Positions 36,201 to 50,052 of a DNA stretch of 64,000 nucleotides are shown piece by piece. Source of the DNA: Lepturacanthus savala (lineage: Eukaryota > Chordata > Actinopteri > Scombriformes > Trichiuridae); contig CM060461.1 in the NCBI GenBank assembly GCA_030544235.1, forward strand, positions 1,421,949-1,485,948. Reading direction: 5' to 3'. The translations under genes and the position numbers were made by a program. The first letter of the stretch is position 1, and each line of letters starts with the position of its first letter. A model generated the notes under the pieces. It had not been told where the DNA came from, did no database searches, and was given only the letters and a program-made list of their open reading frames with translations.

Positions 36201-39200
36201 GTGGTCCTTTGTTTTGACAAGTTACCACAATTTATTTGATAAAATCCAACACCAAGAACAGACATTTAAAATTTAAATGACGAACAATTTAAAATAAAAA
36301 TAGTGGCAACAACAGACTGAACGGTGCTGACGTTACATGATACAACTGAGAACGTGCCTGGTATGTTAACAGAATATATTAAGAGTTATTTTCCGATAAC
36401 TATAGCATGAATAACATGCTAAGAAGTTCACCAAAACCATCCGTGTCACTAAATCGGTGTCACTTTTCATCAACTCTTCTAAGTCCGGAGGTAGAAGATG
36501 CGACGCTTCCTCTTCTACGTCACTGACACCAGACGTCATATTTTACTACTTGCTGCTTGTAATCTGCAGAATATGATTTTCTTTTCGGTGCCGTTTTTGT
36601 TAAGCCCTTCTCAGTTGTTTTTAAAATTATCAACACAAGCCTAGAGCGCCCTCTTTCAGTTTAGTGTGGAAATAACATGTGAAATTATATACTGGTAATA
36701 ATGTGTTAATAATTTCATATATAAGTCGCACCCCCGGCCAAACTATGAAAAAAAAACGCGACTTATAGCCCGGAAAATACGGTAATTCAAAAATATATAT
36801 TGAGTTTTAAATCCCCTTTTTTACGGCATTTGGTAATGAGCATTTCATTCTAAAAGGTGTAAAAATGCAACTTTGGCAAGTATTGCTTTAAATTTTGTTT
36901 TATATTTTTTGTACGTTTTTCAATGAAATTCATTTTTGTACTGTATTTCTGAATCAGTTTCGACATATAACATGAAATTACATGTTTACAGATGTCTTAC
37001 TTGTGAGCATGGTGCAAACGTAAGCGAGAAATGGAGCAGTTGTTGCGTGACTCATACAGTGATGAAGATCTACTTGGGGAAGACACTAGTGGCTGTGAAA
37101 GTACTGAACCATGTGAATGATCATAACAAGTTTGACTCCATTGCCCTGCAGTAATCCTGGCAGGTGATCCTAAATTTGAGAAGAAATTAATGCAAAAGTA
37201 TCCGCCTGATAAAGTTTTTCATTTTACAGGTGGGGACACAGTGCCAGCCCGCCACCAATTTCCGCTGCCAACAGAAGGTAAATTCTAAGTGCAGGTCAAG
37301 TGAAGTTATGGGAACATGTTATATTTTTCTGCCCTTTGTCTGTTTTTCAAAGTTCAGTTGTAGTCCAAAGACTGCTCTTCAATTATAGATGTGATGTACT
37401 TATGTACATACCATAATTTATTTTTGGTTTACCCTTTCAGTATATCAAAGGAGGGTTCTGTCACTACTCCTTGATATAAGAAGTGAAGTGCGGCGTCTGG
37501 GACAGGGCACTCCTGCATCAACTCCATCAGCCAGGGTGGACAGAATGGACAAGATGGAGGAATTTAAAAGAGAGGAGCAGCGCCTCGCAGAACCAGAGGC
37601 TTTTAACGCCCATGTAAAGTCTATAAGATCAGATTATAAGAACACCACTGCACACATTCTAAAGTTGTCTTTAATATATCAGGAAAAAATTTAATATGGA
37701 CTTCTCTTTTTTTTCAGGTTCTGCACCTGTCACGGATTGGGGAGAAGAACACCAGGGACTGTGTAAATAAAATCCTGGACAGGTATGTTTCAGCACAAAT
37801 TTTGAATAAATTTGAATCCACTTGTGTGATGCGAAATATTTGTTGGATATTTTTTCTAGTTAAAAGGCAAAACTGTAGCTTTTTATTGACTGAACCCTGA
37901 TTCTATACATTGCTGATATTTCAAACAACACCCCATGAGCTTAGCTCTTCTTGTTTTTTTGCCATGACTTTTTACTTTGTCTTATTTAATCCATGTAGAG
38001 TAGCTGTTGTTGGAATTGCTATATAGATATAATATGAGATTAATATCTGTTGGGGCTGGACTAAAATGGTATAACATCCTGGCGGATCTGATTTTTTTTT
38101 TTTTGAAAATTAAAATACCAGTTATATCACTCAAATGTATCCACTTAAATTGTAGGCTCCTTACCAATGGTCTGATGGCCAAGTTCAATTTAAAAGGAAC
38201 GGGTAAAAAGGACAAGATGCAGCTGTGTTGGGTAAGACCATTCAGTATTTCATGTTTCATTTCATCTTAACAGTCAATCTTTAATCCTTTGAATTTGGCT
38301 AAATGTGTTTTGCCAAATCTGGTGTTACAGAGAAATGATGACTGCACGTTTTTACTTTTTCTCCAGATGCTGTCTTGAGGGCTCAGGCCAACGCAACAGA
38401 GGGGGCCATTAAACAGGCTGTTGTGGACCATCTGAAGCATGCACCTTCAAGGAGGGGGGCAGGGACGATGCTTAGTCTTTTAGTAGTTTGTTCTATTTTT
38501 TGTGTAAATAGTTAATTTGTGTAAATAGTTAATAATAATAATAATACATTTAATGTTAAATTGATCTTAAATATGTCATTTCTTCTGTTCTCGAATCAAC
38601 AAAATGCTTTTTTGTGGCAATTTTAATGACAAAATGTTTTTTCTGCATTATGTCAAGCTTATACTGAGAGGTTGTAGGTGCTGTTTCACGTTTCAAAATT
38701 ATAATTACAGAAGTGTTAATACTAATTGTAATGCAAATATTGGAATTGGCCAATTTTGACCCCACACCCTCTTTTTTTTAAACCTCAAATGAAGGGATAG
38801 AAAATGATAGGCGGCAAGTTGTGATTGTATATAAAAACCATGCATAACAATCTCCATTTGAAGGTAAATGGTTTTGAAACTAAACAAAATGCTTGGATGG
38901 ATGATGTGATTATCAGAAATTGGGTTGATCAAGGTGTTGTTCAAATGTAATGTAAAGATCATGTGGACGTCTGACGTCAGAAAACTATTAAATAGAAACT
39001 TTTTAGAAATTCTGCACGTCCAGAAGGCCTATGTGAAAGTCCGAATTGGAGGTCGGCAAAACGTTGGAAACGGACGTAATAAAAACTTTCATTCTGCACC
39101 TCCAGAAGACGTGATTTCGACGTCCGATATGGACGTTCATGCGACGTTGGAAATGGACGTCGAGGCGACGTCAGCAAACGGACGTCGAGGCGACGTCAGG

Positions 39201-42047
39201 AAACGGACGTCCATGCGACGTCGGAAAAAGACGTAATAAAAACTTTCATTCTGAACCTCCAGAAGACGTGATTTGGACGTCCGATTTGGACGTTCATGCG
39301 ATGTTGGAAACGGACGTCGAGGCGACGTCAGGAAACGGATGTCCATGCGACGTCAGAAAAAGACGTAATAAAAACTTCCATTCTGCACCTCCAGAAGACA
39401 TGATTTCGACGTCCGATTTGGACGTTCATGCGACGTCGGAAACGGACGTCGAGGCGACGTCAGGAAACGGACATCCATGTGACGAAACCTTTCATTCTGC
39501 ACCTCCTGACGACGTGATTTCGACGTCGGAAAATTACCTGACTTCGACGTCATTTCAACGTCTCATTGCACAGTGGGCTGTATTTCAGTGTGCTCTAGAA
39601 CTTTGTAACATTTGAGTTGCGTTTTAAAACCCTGTCATGCAGGGTTTTAAAACGTATGTAAAATGGTGATTAATTCGACTACTTTTTTCTGTTTTGTAAA
39701 ATGACCTAAAATGACAAAGATATCAAAAGAAATGTAACACCTGCTTCTATCTAATACGTTAGGACTTAAATGCTTGGAAAATATGCTCTTACGACCAAAT
39801 TAAAACTATTACATCTCTGGTTTTACACACGTCAAACAAAGTCTGGAAGAAAGTTCCAAGTCTGAACTTTCAAGTGAAATTTGCAGCTCAGTTTTGAATA
39901 CATCATGTGATCTGATCACGCTGATGTGATCGTAGACCTCTACTTAATCATCCATTGAAGCTGCTTTCTAGAACATTGTATAGTTGAGTTGTATTTTAAA
40001 ACCTATGGTGCAGTTTTGTAAAACCAGTGGAGTTGTTGATTTGTGGGTTTGTGGTTGGGCCTGTTAAAGGTTGTTAAAAGCTTTGTTCTGTTTGTTTAAT
40101 GTTTGCCCTTCTTTTCTCTCCCTGTCTGAAGGAAGGATCAGTTGGAGGTCATGGCGAGGTGAGTCACTGCTCTATGAAATGTTATAAATCACACAGAGAG
40201 AGTTGTGGACTGAATAAAAGCTTCCTGATGGAGCTTTAACTAGCCCTGAGAGCTGCAAAGACTAATGAAGCTTTTCCAGAATATCCCCATGTCCGCTTTT
40301 AAATAGCTTCCTGCATTAATTCACCAGTGGAATAAATCTTAGGGCTAATGGGTAAATATGCGGAAACTCCCACTCATCCTGCTCTTAAATGGCACCGCCT
40401 CTACATCAGTTACTTTGATGGTGTTTAAGCTGAGTGACTTTTTTAGAACCCTATTAGTGAGTCCATTAGTTATGTTTTAATTATGAATGACAGCTTAGAT
40501 CTAGTAATTACACTCTGAGACGGCGTCTTCGTGATCTGATGATTTTCTTGCTGAAAGGTGTTAATGAGTCTCTACATCAAAACATGTCAGGAAAATCCCA
40601 CAGAGGAGGTTTGATCTGTTCAAGACATGATCTTTTTTCTATTCTTATGTTTCGTATGTTTTAAATTATGCAGATTTGTCTCAGTGATAAAATGAGAAGC
40701 TTTTTAAACTAAAACACATAAAAGATAAACCAGTGCAGTCGACTCACACTTCATGTCTATGATTGTTAACAGCTACAACAAATAGAGATTTAACCTCTAA
40801 ACTTATAGAGAACCTCTAAACTTCATAACCTCTAAACTTTCATTTCAATAAATGTTCAAATGATTCAATATTTCACCAAAAAACAAAGATTAGAGAAAAA
40901 AAGTAATGTTGCACCGATTGATCGGCTGCCGATCATGATCAGCCGATATTGCCTAAAATAGCCTGATCGGCGATCGGAAAAACTTGCCGATAAAAAAGCT
41001 GATCACGTGACGTAACACGTGACAAAAAAATAGGTGCATCCAGGGACGGACTGGACCCGTTTTAGTCAGTCTCTCTCTATCTCTCTGTGCACGCTGCGTG
41101 TAACCATGTCCATTCTTCTGTTTTCGTTGTGTGGAGGCGGGCCATAAAGCAACTAACCAATCACGATATGATTCTTCTAAAAAAAAAAAAAAAACTAATT
41201 TTCGACCAATCCTAATAATCCTCTGCTTCAGTTTCACAGCGCACACATCTCTGTGCAGTAGCGAGTGAGGGGGCGTGTACTAGAAGAAGTGTTTTCTGCC
41301 TGACAACAGCGGGCCATTGGCTGCATTGTATTTATTGCCAGCACATGTCCTGACAGCCCTGGCTTCTTATTGGCCCAGATGGCAGTTTCTGTTTCTGTAC
41401 TTTCTAGAATATAGTTAAATAATTTATAGTTTTATTTCGATAAATGGTGCACCCTCTGCTAAATGAAAGGTATGGAAATTCCTTCTGTGATCAGCAGTGA
41501 TCGTCAATCGGCAGATCAAATTTTTTGGTGATCAGTATCGTTGATCGGGCCAAAAACTGGTGATCGGTGCATCGCTAGAAAAAAGAGATTAATAAATCAG
41601 AACTTTGTTTGTTCTTCTTTTCCATCAGTCATGTCAGGACCTCTCACACTTGAAACATGAACATGAAACTCCACACAGAAAGGTCCCAGACCAAGGTTTT
41701 GAACTTGCGACCTTCTTGCTGCTAACCACTGCACCACCGAGTAGCTGGACATAAAGCAGATAAATTAACTGCAGTTAAAGTGGCTGTCTGAAGTAGTTAA
41801 ACTCAGTGTATATAAATTTATATTACTCAATAAAAAAGTAAAGTAATGCAATAAAGTAGCTAGACTACCTGGATATGAAGTAGTTAAACTAGCTTTATAT
41901 AAAGCAGTTGAACTAGTTAACTGTATATAAAGTAAACAAACTCACTGCATATAACATAGTTAAACTAACTGTATATAAAGTATTCACAGCCCAAACTACC
42001 ACTTTACTGCAATACTTTAGTACATCAAATTATAATACTTTACCAAC

Positions 42048-42086
<39 letters not shown>

Positions 42087-45000
42087 ATAAGCAGCATTAT
42101 TTTTGCTGCTAAAGGATAATCAGGTCTAATCTTCAGTTCTTTATTCGGTGGAGGATAATTTGGGAAGATTTTCTCGTCCTATTCTGCCTCCTCTCAGCAC
42201 TGTAATCTGCCACTTTTCTGCCCTGAGGAAACATAGAGGTTCGTATTGTTTTCTGCTGTGGGAGCAAAGTCGCTGAGAACGCTCCACGTTTCACAGGCCT
42301 TGTTAGGGCTGGCGACGGCTCCGGTTACTCCGCCTCTCCCTGCCTCTTCCAAGACACAAAGAAGCCTTATTTTACCCAGGGAGCCCTGTGCTGCCAACTA
42401 TTGTCAGCGATTGGACAATAAAGGACACACACATCTTCACAGGTCTTTGAGGCTTCCTTCTGCAGCTTTAAGCTTAACTCCTACTGACAAAAGAAAATGC
42501 TGAAGATGCTGATTTTGCTTCAGAACACTGATAAATACATTATATATCATGTTATAAAAATGATTGTAGCAAAAATAACTTACCTGACAACAGAAAAGAC
42601 ATAAGGTGACATATAAGAACTTTAGTAGAAATATGAATGTGTTTAACATGATTTTATTTTAATGACTTTGATTCATATCCATGAGTTAAAAATGGAAAGC
42701 AGATGAAACACAATAAAAAATGAACTCTTTGCAAGTGAAAATATTTTGTATTTTGGTACAATTCAATACTGAGTATAATTATCTTGAATTATGTATAATT
42801 TTGCTCATTTGAAGTTTTTTGTATTCTTAAAACAACTTTAATTTGAAAAGTATGAGATAAAAACATATATATGAATCAAACATTAAAGAGTAAAGTCAAA
42901 GTTATAAGATAAAAAATATGAGAAAAATTTTCTGAGATAGGCCAAAATGATCAGATAAGAAGTAGAAAATTAGTCATCTTCTATACCCACTTATTCCTCA
43001 TTACGGTCACATGGTCTGCTGGAGCCAATCCCAGTGCATTACAGGTGAGAGGCAGGGATACACCCCAGATGGTCACCAGCCTATCATGGGGCACACACAC
43101 CATTCACAGCTATTTAGAGTCTCCAATTAACCTCAGCATGTTTTGGGGCTGTGGGAGGAAGCTGGAGCACGCAGTGAAAACCCATGCAGACACAGGGAGA
43201 ACATGAAACTCCACACAGAAACTCCACACAGAAAGGTCCCAGACCAAGGACCTTGAACTTGTGACCTTCTTGCTGTGAGGCAACAGCGCTAACCCCTGCA
43301 CCACCGTGTCACCCAGACCTAGAAAGTATGAGATAAAAAGGCATTATGATCTTTAAAAAACTGCAACTAAATGAGATAAATCAAGATAATTCTACTCAAT
43401 ATTGGACTAGCTGCACCAAAATGTGTTTCTCTATTTAAAAAATTAACCCAGAGCAAAGTTTTCATATAAATTTACAAAATTAAAAAATACAAACTTTAAC
43501 AGAGTTTAAATATCTTGGATTGGTACTCGACCCAAATTCAATACACATATCAAGAAAATTCCCAAAACTATACAAAGTAACCTAAACTGCTTGAAATGAA
43601 TCAGACATTCCATACCATAGCCCTGCCTCAGGTACCACATCATCAAAAGATATAATTCACTAAGCTTTCAAAGCTTTAGTGATCTTTGTTCTCTTATATT
43701 AATGTTTAAGCGTATAAATAATCTAGCACCTGAGCCACTCAGTTGATTTATTGAAAGACAAACAGCATCAAAGTCACCAGAAACTTCTCAAACTACAATT
43801 GAAAATCCCATTCTTCAGGACAACCTTGGGACAGTCTGCCTTTTCCTACAAGAACTGTAAACCCTGGAACTCACTGCCACCAGGAATAAAATCCATCTCA
43901 GTATTTAAGATGTTCACCACCTGCAGAACAAAAACCTGGTTAAAGAAACAACAAAGGTTTACTCATCATTTCTGAATACTGTGTAATATAAAAACAATAT
44001 TGGATCATTGAATATATCGTGTGTAGTATAGCTTGATATGCATGTATGTGTGTGTATATATGTACTGTATATTATATACAGGGACTCAGGTTGAAAATTA
44101 GCACCTAGCTATGAAGTCTATGTGCATCACATCAGTTGCATTCATGAAACTATGTCTGACTGCATCGTCCCTGTCATATAAATAAAATAAATAAAACATT
44201 TAAAAAAACAAGATTGCCAAAAAAAAAATTCCACCTGGATTTAACTAAGCAAATAGGTACGAGCCTCCTATTGGAAAACTACTGCATGGGCAATTATTTT
44301 TCAGCAGGCAACTAACCCCAAGTGGTGCAAATGAGAAGCTTCTCATTCCTTGAACCACAATGTAGGAAGACACATCCTGTGGTTGTGAAAAAGATGATAA
44401 TCTGTGTGAGAAGGGTCAAATCATTGGCATCAAACAGAGAAAACATCTAAGGAGATTGTAGAAACTATTAAGATTTGGGTAAGAACTGTCCAACACATTA
44501 TTAAGTGGAAGGATAGTGGAGACCCATCATCTTTGAGGAAGAAATGGGGCCTGGTAAAAAATCCTGAATAATCCTGATCAGTGATCATGTAAACGTTTGG
44601 TGATTTCAAATTAGACTTGTAGTCAAGACCGAGACCAAGACACTACCAAGACCAGAGAGTATCAACACCAAGACAGGCTACATCAAAACCAAGACCAGTT
44701 AAGCTTAAGACTGAGATCAAGACTGAGACCAAAAAAAACCCATCAAAAACACCACCATATTTCCCTATTTCCCATCGGTTGCAGCTGCTTAGGATAAATA
44801 TTAGATTGTATTTTGTCAACTACAGGCACAGCAATACAAAGCCAGTTCATGTCTGTGTGTGAACTCACTACAAATGTTTTCATCAGTTGATAGAGATCTA
44901 ATATGTGTATTAATTGAATGACCACTATGCTATTGCTACACTATTAGAGGATTGACTCCTGAATGCTATTAAAGTAGAACTATCTCAAATACACCAGTAA

Positions 45001-48000
45001 TAGCAATAAAGAAAATTGAAATATGTAATTAATAGGTTGAGGGGAGTATGTACACAAAATTAGAGATGGACAATATGGCTTAAAATTTATATTGCAATAT
45101 AATTTGAACCATAGACGATAGACAGTATATATATCACAGTATACTTTGGTATGTAAATTACAGAATAACAGTTTTTTAATTAATTATTGATCTGGATGAA
45201 CTGACTAATAAATTCCCACCATTCCTTTTAATGCTAGTTGATTGCCTGGTGCATACGCTGAAAAAGTTCCTGTCCTGTCAAGAGTTTTATCAGCTTCTCT
45301 TTTACTATTGATGTCTATGGGAACAATGCTTTTTGGGTCGCATCAGATTTTCTATTGCAGTACCATGAGTGACCACTGGGAAAAAATCAGCTGCTGCTAA
45401 GAGGCAGTACCGTATCCAGGTCTATAATGCATCCATAAGAAAGGCTAGATGTCTCAACCATTCTGCCAGCCAGCGGAGTCCAACTCAACTGGTGGCCATC
45501 TTGCCACAGGCAGCTCGCTCACCCATGACTTTGTATTTTAATGATGCATGTTCTTTTAAATGACCGAAACTTGCTCAATTTTCAAACAATTTTCAAACTT
45601 TTGGTTTGTTATAAACATCAATGATGTAGTTATGATACTGCAAACTTATAGTATTTTAAGTATATATATTATACAGTTATATAATTATAGCCACATTGAT
45701 AACATTTTTAAGAAATCCAACTGTGTGTAAATCCGTCAAGTTTTCAGCGAGATCACAGCATTTGAGTTTGTTCAGATCACTTACTTTCCCTTACATTCAA
45801 TACATCAGGTCAAACTTTTTGCCTGTGGCAAGATAGCCGCCAGGTGAGGATGTTTGAGTCTGTGCCATAAAACATTTAGACTTTCTGGGGAGACTCGCTC
45901 CTGTGTAAATAAAAATAGCAGAATCTAAGAAATGAGAGGAACTCTTTCAATTAATATCCTGCTGGTTTTAAACTGAATCTGTTGTGTCTCATGTCTGGTT
46001 TCAGCCAGAAACTGAGTTTACTGGAACGTGTTCGTCTTCCCAACACGCGGCCGTCCATAGGGATGACCAAGAAGCTCACGGGAAACACTGACTCGATTGA
46101 GGAAAGTCCCTCGAAGGAGCCAAAACCTGCTGGCTTCAGCAACCGGGAACGATTCCGCACTGCCTTCCGCATGAAGGCCTACACACTCCGCCAGAGCTCC
46201 GAAGGTACGAGGAGCGACGGTTTATCCTGAGAGCAATAATTATAAGAAGTAAGAATAGTAAGAATAGCAAGACTAACTGCTGAGATTCAGTCGGAGTGAT
46301 TTCTTTTTTTCTTTTTTTTTTTTTTACAAACAAATTATGTTTTGCAACCAAAAGTTGCTCAACGTCCTGTACAGATCTACAATATCAGAGATTAAAATTC
46401 ACTGAAGGACATGGTGTATTATGCATAAAGAAATTAACCCTCTATTGCATTAAAAATTACTTAGACACGGTAAAAAAAATTTTATTATTATTTTTTTTAA
46501 TTTTTTATGACTTAAAATGGCCTAAATACATATATTGAAGAAATATAAACATAGTCTAGTATAATTTTATGCTATGTAAGTCAATGGAACTCCATTAGGT
46601 TGTATACACTTGGAAAGTTCCATATTTGCATATTGTTGCCATATGGCCACAAGTCTATTTTAGCATATTAGAAAAAAACAAATTTGAATTAAAAATTTAA
46701 TTAAATTCAAGTTCAGTTTTTTATTTGGTAAAAATCTCCAACTTTAGGTTGTGAGACAATGATAATCACATGTCAAATGTCCATGAGAAAACAGCATATC
46801 CTGGTCATGTGACCTCATAAATTGTATGTCCTTCAAAAATACCCCCCCCCCCTTCACACCTAACTGTAAAACCATAGATTTTATATCACAGCTTTTTAGA
46901 AAAATTAAGATAAAGTAATCGTTGCCATTTAGAAGATTAGGAACTCAGCAATGAACAAATCTTTTTTATATAAATGAGGATACTTTAGGATAAGATAACT
47001 GTAATAAAAATCCATTTACTTTTCTTTTTAGTTTGATTTCTTTTCTGAAACAGCACAAGTGAAAACATGCTTGAAAAAAATGGTTTGATTTCATAATGAA
47101 CAAGAGGTTTAAAATATTTGAGATTATTATTATTTTATTATTAATATATAGTTATAGTTTGTCAAATGAAAATTATTGTTACACTGTTCATCCAAATCAC
47201 ATTTAGTAAGAACTGTTTATAAGTTTGCCACTGGGGGATTTGTGTTTTCTTCCAGATGCCGGGGCCCTGGCTGATCCAGCCTTAGAGGAGCGGGGTTTCC
47301 CCCCAGACATCCTCCTGGAGGAAATGATCCCAACGCTTAAACTGGTCATCAGGGCCGTCAGGTCAGAAGCTGGAAGTCATATTTCCTTTGAAATCACAAC
47401 GAAAACAAGCATTTTTTGGTGAAACATCATATATGGGAATTTAATATCAGAAACAGTCAGATTAAATCTGTTGTTCTTTATAATCAGTTGGACAAAAATC
47501 ACAAAGAGAATCTTGTCGGAGATAATTAAACACAGACTTTTCGTGGCACTGTCACAAAAATCGAATATATTAAACATGCTGTCCTCATGCCTGTGTTTTA
47601 ATGGGTAGTGTGTGAATGCTAACTGGAGACTGAGGGAAAGGAGACATGTCCGATTTTAACAATTTCAATTGGTAAAAGTAAGTTTACAAGATTATGTCAG
47701 TGATGAGCGTGAATGTATCCATGGCAACAGTTGATGCTCAGCTGGAATTCAACAGCTGATCATGGATCATTTACTGGCTCTGGGGAGAACATTAGCTACA
47801 AGTTTGCCAGTGTTTAGAGCTACAAAACCATGCTGAAAAATCTGTAGATTCATACAAAAAATAAAACTCATTATATTGTAAATGTCTTCTTGTGTTTGTT
47901 TAAAAAAAAGATCCACAGCACCGTGACTGTAGTGAATCTGTCAGTTTAGAACTCCCTGTGTGGTTCTGTTAAAGGAGCAGTACACTCATATCTCTCTGTC

Positions 48001-49345
48001 ATCTCTCTCTCTACCAATAATCACAAAAAAACAATGAATGGAAACAGGAATCAATTCACTTTTTCTTTTTGTGCATTTCACAAAATCTGATACATTTGGA
48101 TGGAATTAATGCAGCTGAACATCAACTGTTGCATTTCACAGTTGCAATTACATTTTAATTTCAGTGTGAGTGTGAGCTTCTAAGAATTGAGAAGGTTGCC
48201 TGCAAAGGTCTTTCAAGCCGACTTGTCTCCTTTCCCTCAGTGATGACAGTTTTAATAGATTCTATTTTCATGACGGCACCATGAAAAGTCATGAGAGCAG
48301 AGTGTGTATGACGTGTTCTCAGTGTCTATGGATGTTGAGCAGCACCTAACCAGTGAATCACAGCTGGTGGTGAATCTATACACCTCACAGGAACTAATGC
48401 TAATGCAGGAACTTAATAGAACGCGAGGGTCTGTGAAATGAGTAATTACGCCTGTGAAAGTGCTGCTTCTTTCCACACTATTATCTCAGGTCTGAAAGGG
48501 TCTGAAAGGATGAGACCCAGAGGCTTTAGTTTCAATACCTGAGAGGAGGTGGGAGGTCTGAGATCACAGAGGAGGGTTAGGGTTAGCTTTAACCTTCCTG
48601 TTGTGTTAGGGTCAGCACCAATCCATTTTGCATTTTAAATGCATTAAAGAAACACTTAAATTTTATTTGTATCAAGGTTTTTGACTTTGCCAGGTACCTT
48701 TAGTACAACAAAATAAAACATAAAACATTAAAAAGTGTTTTCACTTCACTTTCAAGTTATACAATGCTCTGGTTGAATTTATGATCTTTGTGTTGTTAGG
48801 TTCTGTTTTGACCAGGTTTAAAAAATAAAGATTAAATAAAATAAATAAAGACTGTAAAGCAATAATTAGAGGCGAAACTAAAATTATAAGTGCACTGTCA
48901 GCCAACTGACTTGTTCTGATCTTCATTTAGTGTTTGTATCAAAGTTCTATTCCTGATGAAAAAAATGTTTTAGCTTTTTTATTGAAGTAAATAAATATGG
49001 GTTGAAATTGACCTATAGATGTTATTATATATAATGAAAATAAATAGTGAAAAAATAATAAAAATAAATAAATGGAAATTTATTTAAGAAATGTGGAATC
49101 AGGAATATCAGATCACAAAACAACCTTTTATTCATATATATGATTCTCTTGAGGTTAATTTTACCATTTGTTATAATTGAAATCGAGGAGTAAACTGACA
49201 AAAACAAGACACCATCACCAAAAAAGAGGAAGGTTAAAAAAAGTTGTAATAATGATGAAATTCACAGACTTGAGAAAAAAATGTATTATTTGGATTAAAT
49301 TAAATGTATGCATGTTTGGCCTGTGAGGGCTTCCGTAGAAGCTTT

Positions 49346-49385
<40 letters not shown>

Positions 49386-49989
49386 GTGTGCGTGTGTGCG
49401 TGTGTGTGTGTGTGTGTGTAAGAAAGAAAAATAGGTTTCATAGTGGGTTGAACAGAAATTATTCTAATAGATTCCATATTTCAAAGTAAATTGTTACTCA
49501 AATGTATCATGGTCAGTTTTAAGAAATAATAGGCTTCAATTAGCTGAAAAAAAATACTTTGCGTGCATCAAAAAATACTGCAGTCAAAGTATCTACACTC
49601 CAAAACCCGAGTGCCTGTTTAGGTTGTATGGTAATGTGACTTCATGGTGCATTCAAGTCACATAATAAAACTGTGACCTGCTTCCTCAAAAAGAGGAAAG
49701 AGGCAAATCTCAACTTCGAGGAGATACCAACATTATCTTTCTACTTCAAATATTCTCTGAGATATGCTGTTTCAAAGTTTGACTGTCACCAAACGTTATT
49801 TTTGAGAAAAGGGTCTTTAAAGATAATTTTCGAATGTTTTTAGTTTCATTAAATACATTCATCAAGACTCAAGTCAAAATGAACACAATTTTTTGGGTCA
49901 AAAGTAATTATCCACATATAGCCGACATATACATATACGTACATGTGCATGTGACCATGTGTGCTCATGCACGCCGTCACATGCACAAC

Positions 49990-50052
<63 letters not shown>

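Larger units (their letters stand above)
34547..39575 (+). mobile_element. GACGTC-rich composite element carrying a DUF4806-like gene
   Basis: Left (34560-34760 and 35150-35220) and right (39010-39560) flanks are packed with ACGTC/GACGTC sites. A direct repeat TCTGACCTTTTTTAGACGT occurs at both 34632 and 35191. The right edge ends GCACAGTG (reads CACTGTGC inward) and a CACT starts the left edge at 34547, which suggests a CACTA/En-Spm-like element. No clear target-site duplication is visible and the termini do not match beyond CACT, so limits and class are tentative. A promoter-like region, five or more exon-like blocks and a nested inverted-repeat element lie between. Confidence 0.5.

Noticed and set aside
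34547..39575. Firm assignment of the GACGTC element to CACTA/En-Spm
   Set aside because: Only CACT at one edge and CAGTG at the other match. No 2-3 bp target duplication and no transposase is visible, so the class is left open.
38925..39615. 103- and 158-codon frames rich in DVEATSGNG repeats
   Set aside because: They follow the GACGTC tandem units and have mirror frames on the other strand. No known domain.
47225..47422. Reading kcnq3 exon 11 as a stand-alone small gene
   Set aside because: The frame matches exon 11 and then runs into intron. The phase and acceptor show it is an internal exon.
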